Numbered from the stretch's first letter, positions 27,663 through 37,006 are shown. The stretch: 64,000 nt of DNA from Winogradskyella endarachnes (GCF_009741275.1 NZ_WOWS01000001.1:682001-746000), one strand, 5' to 3'. The notes: generated by a model not told the origin, from the letters alone. Numbers and translations: made by a program.

Positions 27663-28499
27663 ATGGCAATAATCACTTTAACGACTGATTTTGGAGAAAA
27701 AGATCACTTTGTTGGCGCTATAAAAGGCGCTATTTTTAGTGAACTTGAGCAGATAAATATTGTTGATATTTCGCATTCTATATCGCCTTTTAATATTGCT
27801 GAAGCGGCTTATATTATACAAAATGCATATAGTAGTTTCCCTAAAGGAACGATTCATTTAATAGGAATAGATTCTGAGTTAAGCCCTGAAAACAAGCATA
27901 TTGCAGTTAAACTAGACGACCATTACTTTATATGTGCCAACAATGGTATTATGAGTATGATTTGTAACGAAATTGTACCTGAAAAGTTGGTAGAAATTAA
28001 CATACATGATAGGGTTGAAACTAACTTCCCTGTTTTAGATATCTTTGTAAAAGTGGCTTGCCATATTGCACGTGGAGGAACTTTAGATGTAATTGGAAAA
28101 GTTATTAACACTATTAAACCAATTAAAAATTTAATTCCGTTTGTAAACGACGAACAAAACCAAATTATAGGCAGTGTTATTTATATTGATAATTACGGAA
28201 ATGTAGTAACAAATATTAAACGCCAATTTTTTGAATCTGTACAAAAAACCAGAAAGTTTGAAGTTTCTGCTAGGAACCATAAATTTGATAAAATTTATAA
28301 TAGATTTAGTGATATTATAGATTTTGATGTTGAAGAGTCTAAACGAAATGTGGATGGTAAAGGTTTAGTTGTTTTTAATTCTTCTGGTTATTTAGAAATT
28401 GCAGTATATAAAAGTAATTGTTTAACGGTTGGTGGTGCCTCAACTTTAATGGGATTAAAAAATATGGATACTGTCACTGTTAATTTCTCTAAAACTTAA
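27663..28499 (+). CDS. SAM hydroxide adenosyltransferase family protein (DUF62)
   Basis: A 278-residue protein of the family that splits S-adenosylmethionine with water to adenosine and methionine. The opening ITLTTDFGEKDHFVGAIKGAI is the family hallmark (TDFG-xx-D), with Asp9 and Asp14 among the expected polar residues. HLIGIDSELSPENKHIAV and DNYGNVVTNIK are also typical. The length fits. Physiological role is unclear. The ABM-domain gene starts 5 bases after its stop and gldF follows, so they may be one transcript. Confidence 0.9.
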   Translation: MAIITLTTDFGEKDHFVGAIKGAIFSELEQINIVDISHSISPFNIAEAAYIIQNAYSSFPKGTIHLIGIDSELSPENKHIAVKLDDHYFICANNGIMSMICNEIVPEKLVEINIHDRVETNFPVLDIFVKVACHIARGGTLDVIGKVINTIKPIKNLIPFVNDEQNQIIGSVIYIDNYGNVVTNIKRQFFESVQKTRKFEVSARNHKFDKIYNRFSDIIDFDVEESKRNVDGKGLVVFNSSGYLEIAVYKSNCLTVGGASTLMGLKNMDTVTVNFSKT

Positions 28500-28504
28500 A
28501 AGAT

Positions 28505-28801
28505 TTGTTAGTAAGAATTGTAAAACTGAGTTTTGAACCTTCTAAAATTGAAGAATTCTTGGCTAATTTTGAAACCGTAAAGGATAAGATTAGGAATTTT
28601 GAAGGTTGCCAATTTTTAGAACTATATAGAGACAAGAATAATACCAATATCTTTTTTACTTATAGTTATTGGAATTCTGAAAACGCTTTAAATAATTACA
28701 GACATTCTGATTTATTTAAAGCGGTTTGGTCTAAAACAAAACCTTTGTTTAATGGAAAGCCTGAAGCTTGGAGTGTTGATAAAATAGCTTCGATTGAATA
28801 G
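28505..28801 (+). CDS. ABM (antibiotic biosynthesis monooxygenase) domain protein, TTG start
   Basis: A 98-residue ferredoxin-like-fold protein starting at a TTG codon 5 bases after the previous stop; no ATG precedes LVRIVKLSFEPSKIEEFLANFE. It has the ABM pattern: a first strand, EEFLANFETVKDKIRNFEGC, LELYRDKNNTNIFFTYSYWNSENALNNYRHS, and FKAVWSKTKPLF. Members include heme-degrading and quinol monooxygenases; substrate is unknown here. It probably belongs to the transcript that begins with the SAM hydrolase gene. Confidence 0.82.
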   Translation: MLVRIVKLSFEPSKIEEFLANFETVKDKIRNFEGCQFLELYRDKNNTNIFFTYSYWNSENALNNYRHSDLFKAVWSKTKPLFNGKPEAWSVDKIASIE

Positions 28802-28818
28802 CTGTTAGAAAAAATAAT

Positions 28819-28907
28819 TGAATACTGAATACTGAATACTGAATACTGAATACTGAATACTGAATACTGAATACTGAATACTGAATACTGAATACTGAAT
28901 ACTGAAT
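28819..28907. repeat. Heptanucleotide microsatellite TGAATAC, 12.7 copies
   Basis: Twelve perfect tandem copies of TGAATAC plus a partial TGAAT, without interruption. It ends 7 bases before the gldF ATG, so it occupies the whole ribosome-landing region. Confidence 0.97.
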
Positions 28908-28914
28908 TTAAAAT

Positions 28915-29637
28915 ATGTTAGCAATACTTAAAAAAGAAATAAACACCTTTTTCGCCTCGCCAATAGGCTATTTAGTTATTGGTGTATTTTTATTACTCAA
29001 TGGTTTATTCCTTTGGGTTTTTAAAGGCCAATTCAATATTTTAAATAATGGCCAAGCCAGTTTATCATCGTTCTTTTTATTAGCGCCTTGGATTCTTATT
29101 TTCCTTGTGCCAGCAGTAACCATGCGTAGTTTTAGCGATGAGAAAAAACAAGGTACTTTAGAGTTGTTAGTTACTAAGCCTATTTCTCATTTTAAAATAG
29201 TATTAGGTAAGTATTTTGGTGCTTTTGTTTTAATTTTAATGGCTTTGATTCCCACTTTATTATATGTTTACACGGTTTCACAATTAGGAAATCCAGAAGG
29301 CAATTTAGATATGGGAAGCACTATTGGTTCTTATTTTGGGTTGTTGTTTTTAATTGGCGCTTACACAGCGATTGGCGTATTTGCTTCAACACTATCAGAT
29401 AATCAAATTGTTGCTTTTATAATTGCTGTTTTTATTTGTTTCTTTTTCTATTTTGGTTTTGAAGGCTTATCTAATTACAACGTATTTGGAGACCTAATCT
29501 ATATGGAAAATCTTGGAATGTCTGCACACTACAATAGTATGAGTCGTGGTGTAATTGACACTAGAGATTTAGTTTATTTTATAAGTATCGCTTTAGCCTT
29601 TTTAATGTTTACTAAACTTAGAATTCAAAAACATTAA
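28915..29637 (+). CDS. gldF: Gliding-motility ABC transporter permease GldF
   Basis: A 240-residue ABC-2 type permease with about six membrane helices. The sequence MLAILKKEINTFFASPIGYLVIGVF and the loop VTMRSFSDEKKQGTLELLVTKPIS are characteristic of GldF. It forms an ABC transporter with GldA (ATPase, not in this window) and GldG, needed for gliding in some but not all Flavobacteriia. A 12.7-copy microsatellite touches its 5' end. The usual next gene gldG is displaced by one extra gene. Confidence 0.93.
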   Translation: MLAILKKEINTFFASPIGYLVIGVFLLLNGLFLWVFKGQFNILNNGQASLSSFFLLAPWILIFLVPAVTMRSFSDEKKQGTLELLVTKPISHFKIVLGKYFGAFVLILMALIPTLLYVYTVSQLGNPEGNLDMGSTIGSYFGLLFLIGAYTAIGVFASTLSDNQIVAFIIAVFICFFFYFGFEGLSNYNVFGDLIYMENLGMSAHYNSMSRGVIDTRDLVYFISIALAFLMFTKLRIQKH

Positions 29638-29638
29638 C

Positions 29639-30136
29639 ATGATAATTACACCACTTTTAGTTATATTTTTAGTCTTCGTATTTGTTTTATTGTTTTTATT
29701 TTTTAACACTGTAGACAAGCGTAAATGGCTAACAGCAATCATAAGTTTAGTAGCTACACCATTTGCTTTTTTCTTTATGTTTTATCCGTTTTTAAATATT
29801 ATTAGTAATTACCATCATCAAAAATATTTTAACAGCGAAGCTTGGATAGAGAATCCTGCTCTACGTTATGAAATGATTGATAATACTATTGAGTCTGATA
29901 CACTTATTGGTGTTTCAAAACAAGAGATAACTACGCTTTTAGGCAAAGCAGAATGGCTTAGTTGGGATGATGCTAATAAAAAACATGATACCAACAAATG
30001 GAATTACGGACTTGGCATAGAACCTGGTGCTTTTAACGACCAAAGAGAACGCGTAGAAATTATATTTGAAGATGATAAAGTCATCGCTTTAAAACCTTAT
30101 CAAGAAGAAATAACCTTCGAGAATGAAAAAGAATAA
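29639..30136 (+). CDS. Membrane protein with BamE-like domain between gldF and gldG
   Basis: A 165-residue protein that starts one base after the gldF stop and overlaps gldG by 14 bases, so it is inside the operon. Two membrane helices lie at about 3-25 and 30-55 (LLVIFLVFVFVLLFLFF, WLTAIISLVATPFAFFFMFYPF). The rest looks like a SmpA/BamE-type domain: GVSKQEITTLLGKAEWLSW, then KWNYGLGIEPG and RVEIIFEDDKVIALKPY. I do not know a named family with this pairing. Its position suggests a role tied to the Gld transporter, but gldF-gldG are usually adjacent. Confidence 0.8.
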   Translation: MIITPLLVIFLVFVFVLLFLFFNTVDKRKWLTAIISLVATPFAFFFMFYPFLNIISNYHHQKYFNSEAWIENPALRYEMIDNTIESDTLIGVSKQEITTLLGKAEWLSWDDANKKHDTNKWNYGLGIEPGAFNDQRERVEIIFEDDKVIALKPYQEEITFENEKE

Positions 30137-31793
30137 AACTATCCTATATATCGTTGCCATTATAATTGGACTCATTATTGTTAATGCAATATCGAGCTCA
30201 GTATATCAGCGCTTCGATTTAACAAAAGACCATCGTTACACACTTTCGGATGTTTCAAAATCATTGATTAGCGACTTAGATTCGCCATTAATAATTGATG
30301 TGTTTTTAGAAGGGGATTTTCCTTCAGAATTTAGGTTGCTTCAAACTGAAGTAAAACAAATGGTAGAAGAATTTCAACAAGAATCTAATCAGATTTTTGT
30401 TAATTACATAGATCCAGTAAAAGATGAAGCTACGCGTCAGCAATACATTGAGGAACTTACAAATGCTGGTTTAGAACCTTATATTAATACCGATAATAGC
30501 ACAGGAAAAGTGACGCAAGACATTATTTTTCCTTGGGCTTTTGCAAGTTACAAAGACCAAACCTTAAAAATTCCGCTTTTAAAACGAAGCATTACACTTG
30601 GTTTACCAGAGCAAATTAATAATTCTGTTCAATCCTTAGAATATGCTTTTGCAGATGGGTTTAGAAAATTAGTTAAAGCAAAAGAAAAAAAGATTGCCAT
30701 TTTAAAAGGAAACGGACAATTAGACGATATTTATATTGCAGATTTTTTAAAAACAATAAAGCCTTATTATAATTTAGCGCAATTTACTTTAGATAGCGTA
30801 GCTACCAATCCACAAGGGACTTTAGAGAATTTAGAACAATACGATTTAATCGTTTCTGCAAAACCAAGTATTGCTTTTTCTGAAAACGAAAAACTGGTTT
30901 TAGACCAATATACCATGAATGGTGGAAAAAGCCTTTGGCTTACAGAATCTGTAGTAATGGACAAAGACAGTTTGTACAATGCCACAGGAACTGGCGTTTC
31001 TATTTTACGAGATTTAAAGTTGAATGACTTTTTCTTTCAATACGGTGTACGTGTTAATCCTACTTTAGTAAAGGACCTTTACTCTGCTCCTATTATGTTG
31101 TCAATTGGTGAAGGAAGTCAGGCACAAATGCAACCTATACAATGGCAATATTCGCCATTGGCTGCCTCTAATCCAAATCATGCTATTACTAAGAATTTAA
31201 ACTTAGTTAAATTTGATTTTGCTAGCCCAATTGATACCTTAAAAAATAACATTAAAAAATCTATATTGTTACAAAGTTCCCCTAAATCTAAAATTGAAGG
31301 CGCACCAACCACAATTTCTTTAGCAAATGTTACACAAGCTCCAGATGAAGCTAGTTATAATTTAGGGCCTCAGAATTTAGCTGTTTTATTAGAAGGCGAA
31401 TTTACCTCTGTGTACGACAAACGTGTATTACCATTTAAGGTTAAAAATTATAAATCTAAAAGTACAGCAACTAAAATGGTTGTAATTTCTGATGGAAACG
31501 TTGCTAAAAACGAAGTTATTAAAAATAGACCTTTAGAATTAGGCTTTGATCAAATGACAGGAAAATCTTTTGGTAACAAGGAATTTCTGCTTAATACCGT
31601 AAATTATCTTTTAGACGATACAGGACTTATAAACATAAGAGCCAAAGAAATTAAAGTGGCATTTTTAGATGCAGATAAGGTAAAAGAAAGTAAAGGTACG
31701 TGGCAATTTATTAATATAGCGTTGCCAATCATACTTTTAGGTTTATTTGGTTTTGCTTTCAACTATTTAAGAAAACGAAAATACGCATCTTAA
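30123..31793 (+). CDS. gldG: Gliding-motility-associated GldG
   Basis: A 556-residue auxiliary subunit of the GldAFG ABC transporter. One helix lies at about 7-27 (ILYIVAIIIGLIIVNAI) and one near the end (INIALPIILLGLFGFAFNYL), with a large periplasmic part between. The signature YQRFDLTKDHRYTLSDVSKSLI after the first helix is typical of GldG and related ABC_transp_aux proteins. It overlaps the upstream BamE-like gene. dnaN follows 130 bases later with its own promoter-like sequence. Confidence 0.94.
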   Translation: MKKNKTILYIVAIIIGLIIVNAISSSVYQRFDLTKDHRYTLSDVSKSLISDLDSPLIIDVFLEGDFPSEFRLLQTEVKQMVEEFQQESNQIFVNYIDPVKDEATRQQYIEELTNAGLEPYINTDNSTGKVTQDIIFPWAFASYKDQTLKIPLLKRSITLGLPEQINNSVQSLEYAFADGFRKLVKAKEKKIAILKGNGQLDDIYIADFLKTIKPYYNLAQFTLDSVATNPQGTLENLEQYDLIVSAKPSIAFSENEKLVLDQYTMNGGKSLWLTESVVMDKDSLYNATGTGVSILRDLKLNDFFFQYGVRVNPTLVKDLYSAPIMLSIGEGSQAQMQPIQWQYSPLAASNPNHAITKNLNLVKFDFASPIDTLKNNIKKSILLQSSPKSKIEGAPTTISLANVTQAPDEASYNLGPQNLAVLLEGEFTSVYDKRVLPFKVKNYKSKSTATKMVVISDGNVAKNEVIKNRPLELGFDQMTGKSFGNKEFLLNTVNYLLDDTGLINIRAKEIKVAFLDADKVKESKGTWQFINIALPIILLGLFGFAFNYLRKRKYAS

Positions 31794-31851
31794 AATTCTA
31801 GCAAAGTATTGTTGCGAATTGTGTATTCTTAAGCCTAATTTGTTAATAAGT

Positions 31852-31886
31852 TTGTTTTATAAAACCCATCTATTAAGATATATTTG
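31852..31886 (+). promoter_or_regulatory. Candidate promoter of dnaN
   Basis: TTG at 31852-31854 and an exact TATATTTG at 31879-31886, 24 bases apart, one more than the usual range. The dnaN ATG is 38 bases downstream. Confidence 0.5.
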
Positions 31887-31923
31887 TAAGACCAATTAAA
31901 CGTATTAAATATATATATATAGT

Positions 31924-33042
31924 ATGAAATTCATTGTTTCAAGTACATATTTATTAAAGCAACTTCAAGTATTAGGAGGTGTTATTAATAACAGTAATAC
32001 ACTTCCTATTCTAGATAATTTTCTATTTGAGCTTAGCCAATCGAAATTAACGATTTCGGCTAGTGATTTAGAAACAACAATGTCTGCAACGATTGATGTA
32101 GAAAGTGATTCTGAAGGAAGTATTGCTTTACCAGCACGTTTACTTTTAGATACTTTAAAGACATTTCCAGAACAACCTTTAACCTTTGTTGTTGAAGAAA
32201 ACAATACGGTTGAAATTAGCTCTAATCATGGTAAATATGCTTTGGCTTATGCTGATGGTGCAGAATTCCCAAATGCAGTTTCTATTGAAGATGCTAGTAC
32301 AACCACTATAATGGGTGATATTTTAGCCACTGCAATTAGTAAAACCATTTTTGCTGCTGGTAATGATGATTTAAGACCAGTAATGAGTGGTGTATTTTTT
32401 CAGTTTTCTCAAGATAACTTAACATTTGTAGCGACAGATGCTCACAAATTGGTAAAATATACAAGAAACGATGTTAGTGCTACTGAAACTGCAGAGTTCA
32501 TTATGCCTAAAAAACCTTTAAATCTTTTAAAAGGAATTTTAGCAGGTAGTGAAGATGACGTTTTAGTAGAATACAATGAATCTAATGCTAAGTTTACTTT
32601 TGAAAACTCCGTATTGATTTGTCGTTTAATTGATGGAAAATACCCTAATTACGAAGCTGTAATACCAAAAGAGAATCCAAATAAATTAGTTATAGACAGA
32701 ACACAATTTTTAAACTCTGTTCGTCGTGTTAGTATTTTCTCTAACAAAACAACACACCAAATTAGACTTAAAATCGCTGGTGCTGAATTAAATATTTCTG
32801 CTGAAGATATTGATTACTCTAACAAAGCAGAAGAGCGTTTAACTTGTGATTATCAAGGCGATGATATGCAAATTGGATTTAACTCGCGTTTCTTAACTGA
32901 AATGATTAACAACTTAGGATCAGATAACGTACAGTTAGAAATGAGCTTACCAAACAGAGCAGGAATCTTAACTCCAACTGATGGTTTAGATGAAGGTGAA
33001 TTTGTTACAATGCTTGTAATGCCAGTAATGCTAAATAGCTAA
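31924..33042 (+). CDS. dnaN: DNA polymerase III beta subunit (sliding clamp)
   Basis: A 372-residue clamp with the family's three similar domains. It opens MKFIVSSTYLLKQLQVLGGVI; the typical motifs GVFFQFSQDNLTFVATDAHKLVKY at about 155 and GKYPNYEAVIP at about 238 are clear, and it ends in the conserved VMPVMLNS tail (the family's MPMRL position). The clamp tethers polymerase to DNA. dnaA and recF, neighbours in many phyla, are absent here; in Bacteroidota dnaN is commonly away from dnaA. Confidence 0.96.
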   Translation: MKFIVSSTYLLKQLQVLGGVINNSNTLPILDNFLFELSQSKLTISASDLETTMSATIDVESDSEGSIALPARLLLDTLKTFPEQPLTFVVEENNTVEISSNHGKYALAYADGAEFPNAVSIEDASTTTIMGDILATAISKTIFAAGNDDLRPVMSGVFFQFSQDNLTFVATDAHKLVKYTRNDVSATETAEFIMPKKPLNLLKGILAGSEDDVLVEYNESNAKFTFENSVLICRLIDGKYPNYEAVIPKENPNKLVIDRTQFLNSVRRVSIFSNKTTHQIRLKIAGAELNISAEDIDYSNKAEERLTCDYQGDDMQIGFNSRFLTEMINNLGSDNVQLEMSLPNRAGILTPTDGLDEGEFVTMLVMPVMLNS

Positions 33043-33056
33043 GTATTGTATAATTA

Positions 33057-33093
33057 ATAAAAAAGCACACTTTCTAATAGTGTGCTTTTTTTA
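33057..33093 (+). terminator. Rho-independent terminator of dnaN
   Basis: AAAAAAGCACACT pairs with AGTGTGCTTTTTT around a 7-base loop, 15 bases after the dnaN stop. Confidence 0.88.
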
Positions 33094-33113
33094 TAGTCTT
33101 TATTAGGTAACTT

Positions 33114-33656
33114 CTAATCTAAATAAAATTCATTAATATAAATATAAGATCCATCGTAAACTCCAGTAATTTCTAAACCATCTGCCCTTGTAAACGAAAA
33201 ACTTAACTGAATACCATCTACATCATAATCTATAATAGTTATGCTTCCTTCAGTTATTTCTAAGTCAGAATTATTTCCGCTTTTATAGAACTGAACAAAT
33301 CCGTCTTCATATTCTCCATTGATAATACTTCCATTTACAACGAATTCTAAACTTGAAATTTCATGGAATTCATAAGTGGAATTAGGAGTAAAATCAGAAT
33401 CATTAATTTGTGCCGTAAATAAATCGACATTAGTAATTGTAGTACCTAAAAAAGAGTCTTCAATTTGTATCTCTGAAATATTAGTTAAATTTAAATACAC
33501 ACTATTAAATGAAGTTTCAACAACAGCAGAGTTCATTGGGTATGTAGAAGCTTCTACTGTAATATTATTTTCATAAGAATTAGAACTATCATCTGAGGCA
33601 CAAGCCGTAATAACCAATGCATATAATACTATTGTACAATATTTAAGTAATTTCAT
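33114..33656 (-). CDS. Lipoprotein of unknown function
   Basis: A 180-residue protein from the ATG at 33656, which begins a clean lipoprotein signal (MKLLKYCTIVLYALVITAC, lipid Cys19, then ASDDSSN). The frame is open to 33692 but the extra 12 residues overlap the terminator of the upstream gene. The mature part is beta-rich: STYEFHEISSLEFVV, GSITIIDYDVDGIQLSFSF, GVYDGSYIYINEFYLD at the end. No family recognised; it is like many small lipoproteins near secreted surface proteins in this phylum. It is convergent with dnaN. Confidence 0.72.
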   Translation of the reverse strand: MKLLKYCTIVLYALVITACASDDSSNSYENNITVEASTYPMNSAVVETSFNSVYLNLTNISEIQIEDSFLGTTITNVDLFTAQINDSDFTPNSTYEFHEISSLEFVVNGSIINGEYEDGFVQFYKSGNNSDLEITEGSITIIDYDVDGIQLSFSFTRADGLEITGVYDGSYIYINEFYLD

Positions 33657-33677
33657 ATTATTTATTCTATGTGAATT

Positions 33678-33708
33678 TAAAAAAACGCCCATAAAAATGA
33701 GCGCTTTT
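33678..33708 (-). terminator. Terminator of the leucine-rich-repeat gene
   Basis: On the minus strand CGCTCAT pairs with ATGGGCG (one G-U) and runs into seven T. It lies 14 bases past the stop at 33722. Confidence 0.7.
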
Positions 33709-33721
33709 ATATGTGACTAAT

Positions 33722-36700
33722 CTAGTTTTTAAAAAACTTATGGTTTACCGATTTTGTTGCTGTTTTCATTTGAATAAGATAAAACCCAGTAGGTAAATTA
33801 GCGGTATCAATTGCGTTATTAATATACTGAGATTGTTTAACCAATTGTCCATTAATATTGTAAATTGCTACACTTTCAATTTGTGCCGCAGACTGAATAT
33901 ATAATTTATCATTTACAGGGTTTGGATATAATTTTAGGGTATTTGAAGTGAAAGTTTCATCCTCGAATCCTAATGTAGAATTATACTCATAAGCACCTAA
34001 ATCTATAGTCGTATTGAAAAATCTGTTGTTACCAGATAAATCTAAGCTCGTAAAAATTGTGGTATCATAATAAGAATTATCACCTTGATCTATGATATAA
34101 TTTGAAGCCGTCGTTGGTTTATATTCAGCATCTAAATTTAAATTGTCCGTTGATGGATCTAACAGTGTTAAATTAGTTGTATTGAAAGTCCCAGAAGTAG
34201 CAGCTGCTGTCACCTGTGCAATAGTATTGTAAACATTAATGGTTTGGCTATCGCCTTCATTTACTTTACTATTCTCAATATCTACCGTACTAAATTGGCT
34301 TCCATTATATTTATTCTGCCAAAAAATACTATTTCTTGTTTCTAAACGGATCCAACCACTACCACTAACGTTAACGACATGTTGTGCGGTTGCGTGGTTG
34401 TTAACGTTATTTACAATTGTAGCATTATTTAAATAGTGTACCACACTTCTGTTGCCGTTAGAAGACGTACTTCTTCTAAACCAAATAGCACCAAAATCTG
34501 AATTATACGTATTATCTGTAAATAGAATATTTGCCCAATGAGACGTTAACGCATCTGAATTTGAAGCGCTATGCTCTATCAAAACAACACCATTATTACT
34601 AGCATTATTGGTTATAGCTAAATTTTCAATCACCAAGTCTCCAGAAAATCTTCTCCAATCTAATAGTAAACCTTCACTATAATTTTCTGTAATCCATGTA
34701 TTTTTTATAGTAAAATTGGTAACATTGGTATTAGTTGCGATAACTGGACTAGACCCAGAGGTATACGCATTTTTAAGTACAAAGCCATCAAAAATGACAT
34801 TATCATCTTCAAGACTAACTAATGTTGTGGCATTATCGGTTTTATTAGTTGTGAAATCACCTTCAATATCATCACCATTAATATCTCCAGAAATAATAGT
34901 AACATTATCGGTAAATACTTTAGTTAAATCACGATCTGCTAAGGTTAACTCAGTTCCATCAAAACCACCATATATTTTTAAGTTTTCCAAATCTAATGCT
35001 AATACTGAAGCAGCTGTTGCTGGCGTATAAACACCACTAGATACCCAAATTTCATCATTTAATAATGCATTATTTAGTGCATCTTCAATGCTAGTAAAAG
35101 CATCTGTCCAAGAGCTTCCGTCATTATTTCCGGAGGCATTTGCATTAACATAATACACTGTAGGAATACAATTTTCACTATAGTTTGTGGTTGTATCTTT
35201 AGTCCAACCATAATCATACAATCCTACTTGGTTTGGTGTATATCCTGAATCTATTTGTACACATGTTAAATCAGGATTATTATATACCTTCATGTATACA
35301 AAATTAGAGTTATTACCATTAGCTACGTTTAAACTAGTAAGCTGATTGTTATATATTAACAATTGATTTATTTGAGGATAAGCGCTAATATCAAAAGTTG
35401 TAAATTGGTTAAAAGCAGCGTGAATTCTAGTTAAATTAGGGTTATTGCTAATATCTAGGCTACTGATAGAATTATCTTGGAAATCTACAGCAGTAAGCAT
35501 TGTGTTATTAGTAATATCTATACTTGTTAAGCTATTACTTGCCACAATTAAATCAGTTAACATTGTATTATTAGATACATCAATATTAGAAAAGTTATTA
35601 TCGTTTGCTGTTAATGTATTTAAATTTGAATTTGTAGTAAGTACAATCGATGAGATGGCATTGTCACTAATATTTAAAGTTGTTAAAGCTGTTAAATTAG
35701 TAACATCTACATTTGTTAAGTTATTATCACTGCAATTTAAATCCATAAGGTTTGTATTTAAACTTACATTTAACGTAGATAAGCTATTATCGCTACAATT
35801 TAAAACCTCTAGACCAGTTGCACCTTGAAGATTTAAATTTAAAATATTATTTGATCTCGAATTTAAAGTTGTTAAGGTCGCTAAATTTGAAACATCTAAA
35901 CTCGTTAAACTGTTATCTTCAGCATCTAAGGCTACTAATGAAGTCCCTTGTACATTTAAATTAGAAATATTATTTTCTTTACAATTTAAATTAGCAAGAC
36001 CTGTAATAGTTGACACATCTAAAGCCGCAATTGTGTTATAACTACAATCTAATTCGGTAAGATTAATAAAAGCTTCAATCCCAGTTAAATCTGAAATTGC
36101 CAAACTACTTACATCTAATACTCCTGTAACCGCCTGAGCTTCTGCAACAGATATTTCTTGATCATAATCTGTGTTAATGGCACTGTTACCAACTAAATAA
36201 GACTTAAAATTGGCATCTGGAATTGTAACGTAAGTAACGCTAATACTACAGTCTTCTACTACTCTAGTTTCTAAATCTCTAGTCCATCCTACATCATACA
36301 AACCTACATTTGATGGTGGCACAGTTCCTGCATCTACCTGAATACAAGTAAGACTAGGGTTGTTATAAGATTTCATATAGATAAAATTAGCATTATTGCC
36401 ATTAGCTAAATTTAATTCTACAAGCTGATTGTTTTGACAATGAACTTGATTTAATGTAGGTATGTTACTAACATCTAATTGGGTTATTTGGTTATCTGCA
36501 CAATGTAATCGTGTTAAATTAGTGTTATTACTAACGTCTATAGATGTTAGGCTATTTGAATATACTTCTAATATGGTAATATCTACAAAGGCTTCAATTC
36601 CTGTTAAATCTGTTATTCCAAGTCCTGTTGCCGATATAGTTCCTGTAAAAGCCTGTGCTTCTGCTACAGAAATTTCCGAGTCGCTATTGGTATTAATTGC

Positions 36701-36817
36701 TGTATTTCCTAATAAATAGTTTTTAAAGTTAATATCTGGAATGTTCACATTTTGGGCCATCGCCGAAAACAAACCAAAACACAAGCAGGTTATAAATAAT
36801 AGTACTGTTTTTTTCAT
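33722..36817 (-). CDS. T9SS-secreted leucine-rich-repeat surface protein
   Basis: A 1031-residue exported protein with signal MKKTVLLFITCLCFGLFSAMAQ. Two blocks each begin VxIPDxNFKxYLxGNxAINT and an acidic loop (NSDSEISVAEAQ, DYDQEISVAEAQ) like an EF-hand or dockerin loop. Leucine-rich repeats of the LTxLDVSNNxxLTxLxCxxN type follow, few in block 1 and many in block 2. From about 560 a different region starts YYVNANASGNNDGSSWTDAF, with right-handed beta-helix style repeats. The last 70 residues, LKLYPNPVNDKLYI to NHKFFKN, are a type A T9SS sorting domain. Likely a surface adhesin or binding protein; ligand unknown. Confidence 0.9.
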   Translation of the reverse strand: MKKTVLLFITCLCFGLFSAMAQNVNIPDINFKNYLLGNTAINTNSDSEISVAEAQAFTGTISATGLGITDLTGIEAFVDITILEVYSNSLTSIDVSNNTNLTRLHCADNQITQLDVSNIPTLNQVHCQNNQLVELNLANGNNANFIYMKSYNNPSLTCIQVDAGTVPPSNVGLYDVGWTRDLETRVVEDCSISVTYVTIPDANFKSYLVGNSAINTDYDQEISVAEAQAVTGVLDVSSLAISDLTGIEAFINLTELDCSYNTIAALDVSTITGLANLNCKENNISNLNVQGTSLVALDAEDNSLTSLDVSNLATLTTLNSRSNNILNLNLQGATGLEVLNCSDNSLSTLNVSLNTNLMDLNCSDNNLTNVDVTNLTALTTLNISDNAISSIVLTTNSNLNTLTANDNNFSNIDVSNNTMLTDLIVASNSLTSIDITNNTMLTAVDFQDNSISSLDISNNPNLTRIHAAFNQFTTFDISAYPQINQLLIYNNQLTSLNVANGNNSNFVYMKVYNNPDLTCVQIDSGYTPNQVGLYDYGWTKDTTTNYSENCIPTVYYVNANASGNNDGSSWTDAFTSIEDALNNALLNDEIWVSSGVYTPATAASVLALDLENLKIYGGFDGTELTLADRDLTKVFTDNVTIISGDINGDDIEGDFTTNKTDNATTLVSLEDDNVIFDGFVLKNAYTSGSSPVIATNTNVTNFTIKNTWITENYSEGLLLDWRRFSGDLVIENLAITNNASNNGVVLIEHSASNSDALTSHWANILFTDNTYNSDFGAIWFRRSTSSNGNRSVVHYLNNATIVNNVNNHATAQHVVNVSGSGWIRLETRNSIFWQNKYNGSQFSTVDIENSKVNEGDSQTINVYNTIAQVTAAATSGTFNTTNLTLLDPSTDNLNLDAEYKPTTASNYIIDQGDNSYYDTTIFTSLDLSGNNRFFNTTIDLGAYEYNSTLGFEDETFTSNTLKLYPNPVNDKLYIQSAAQIESVAIYNINGQLVKQSQYINNAIDTANLPTGFYLIQMKTATKSVNHKFFKN

Positions 36818-36948
36818 TGTAGTTGAGAATTTTTAAATTAATAGACTACAAAGCAACAATCAACTTAAAGGTTTTCAATTCGCTTTTTTCTGAATAACTG
36901 AAATTTCTTTCTAAAAGAAACCGAAAGTTTACACTTACATTATAACTT

Positions 36949-36978
36949 AAAAAAAAGCCTGCTTAGATAAACAGACTT
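36949..36978 (-). terminator. Terminator of the 407-residue secreted protein gene
   Basis: On the minus strand AGTCTG pairs with CAGGCT (one G-U) followed by eight T, about 28 bases after the stop at 37007. Confidence 0.65.
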
Positions 36979-37006
36979 TAATTAACTAAAAAAACGATAG
37001 CTCCTT

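Noticed and set aside
28819..28907. Possible CRISPR array
   Set aside because: The unit is 7 bases without spacers; it is a simple microsatellite and no cas gene is near.
35445..35828. Open frame of 127 codons and similar frames at 34239, 34716 and 36462 on the plus strand
   Set aside because: These are antisense to the leucine-rich-repeat gene; repeated codons on one strand give long open frames on the other.
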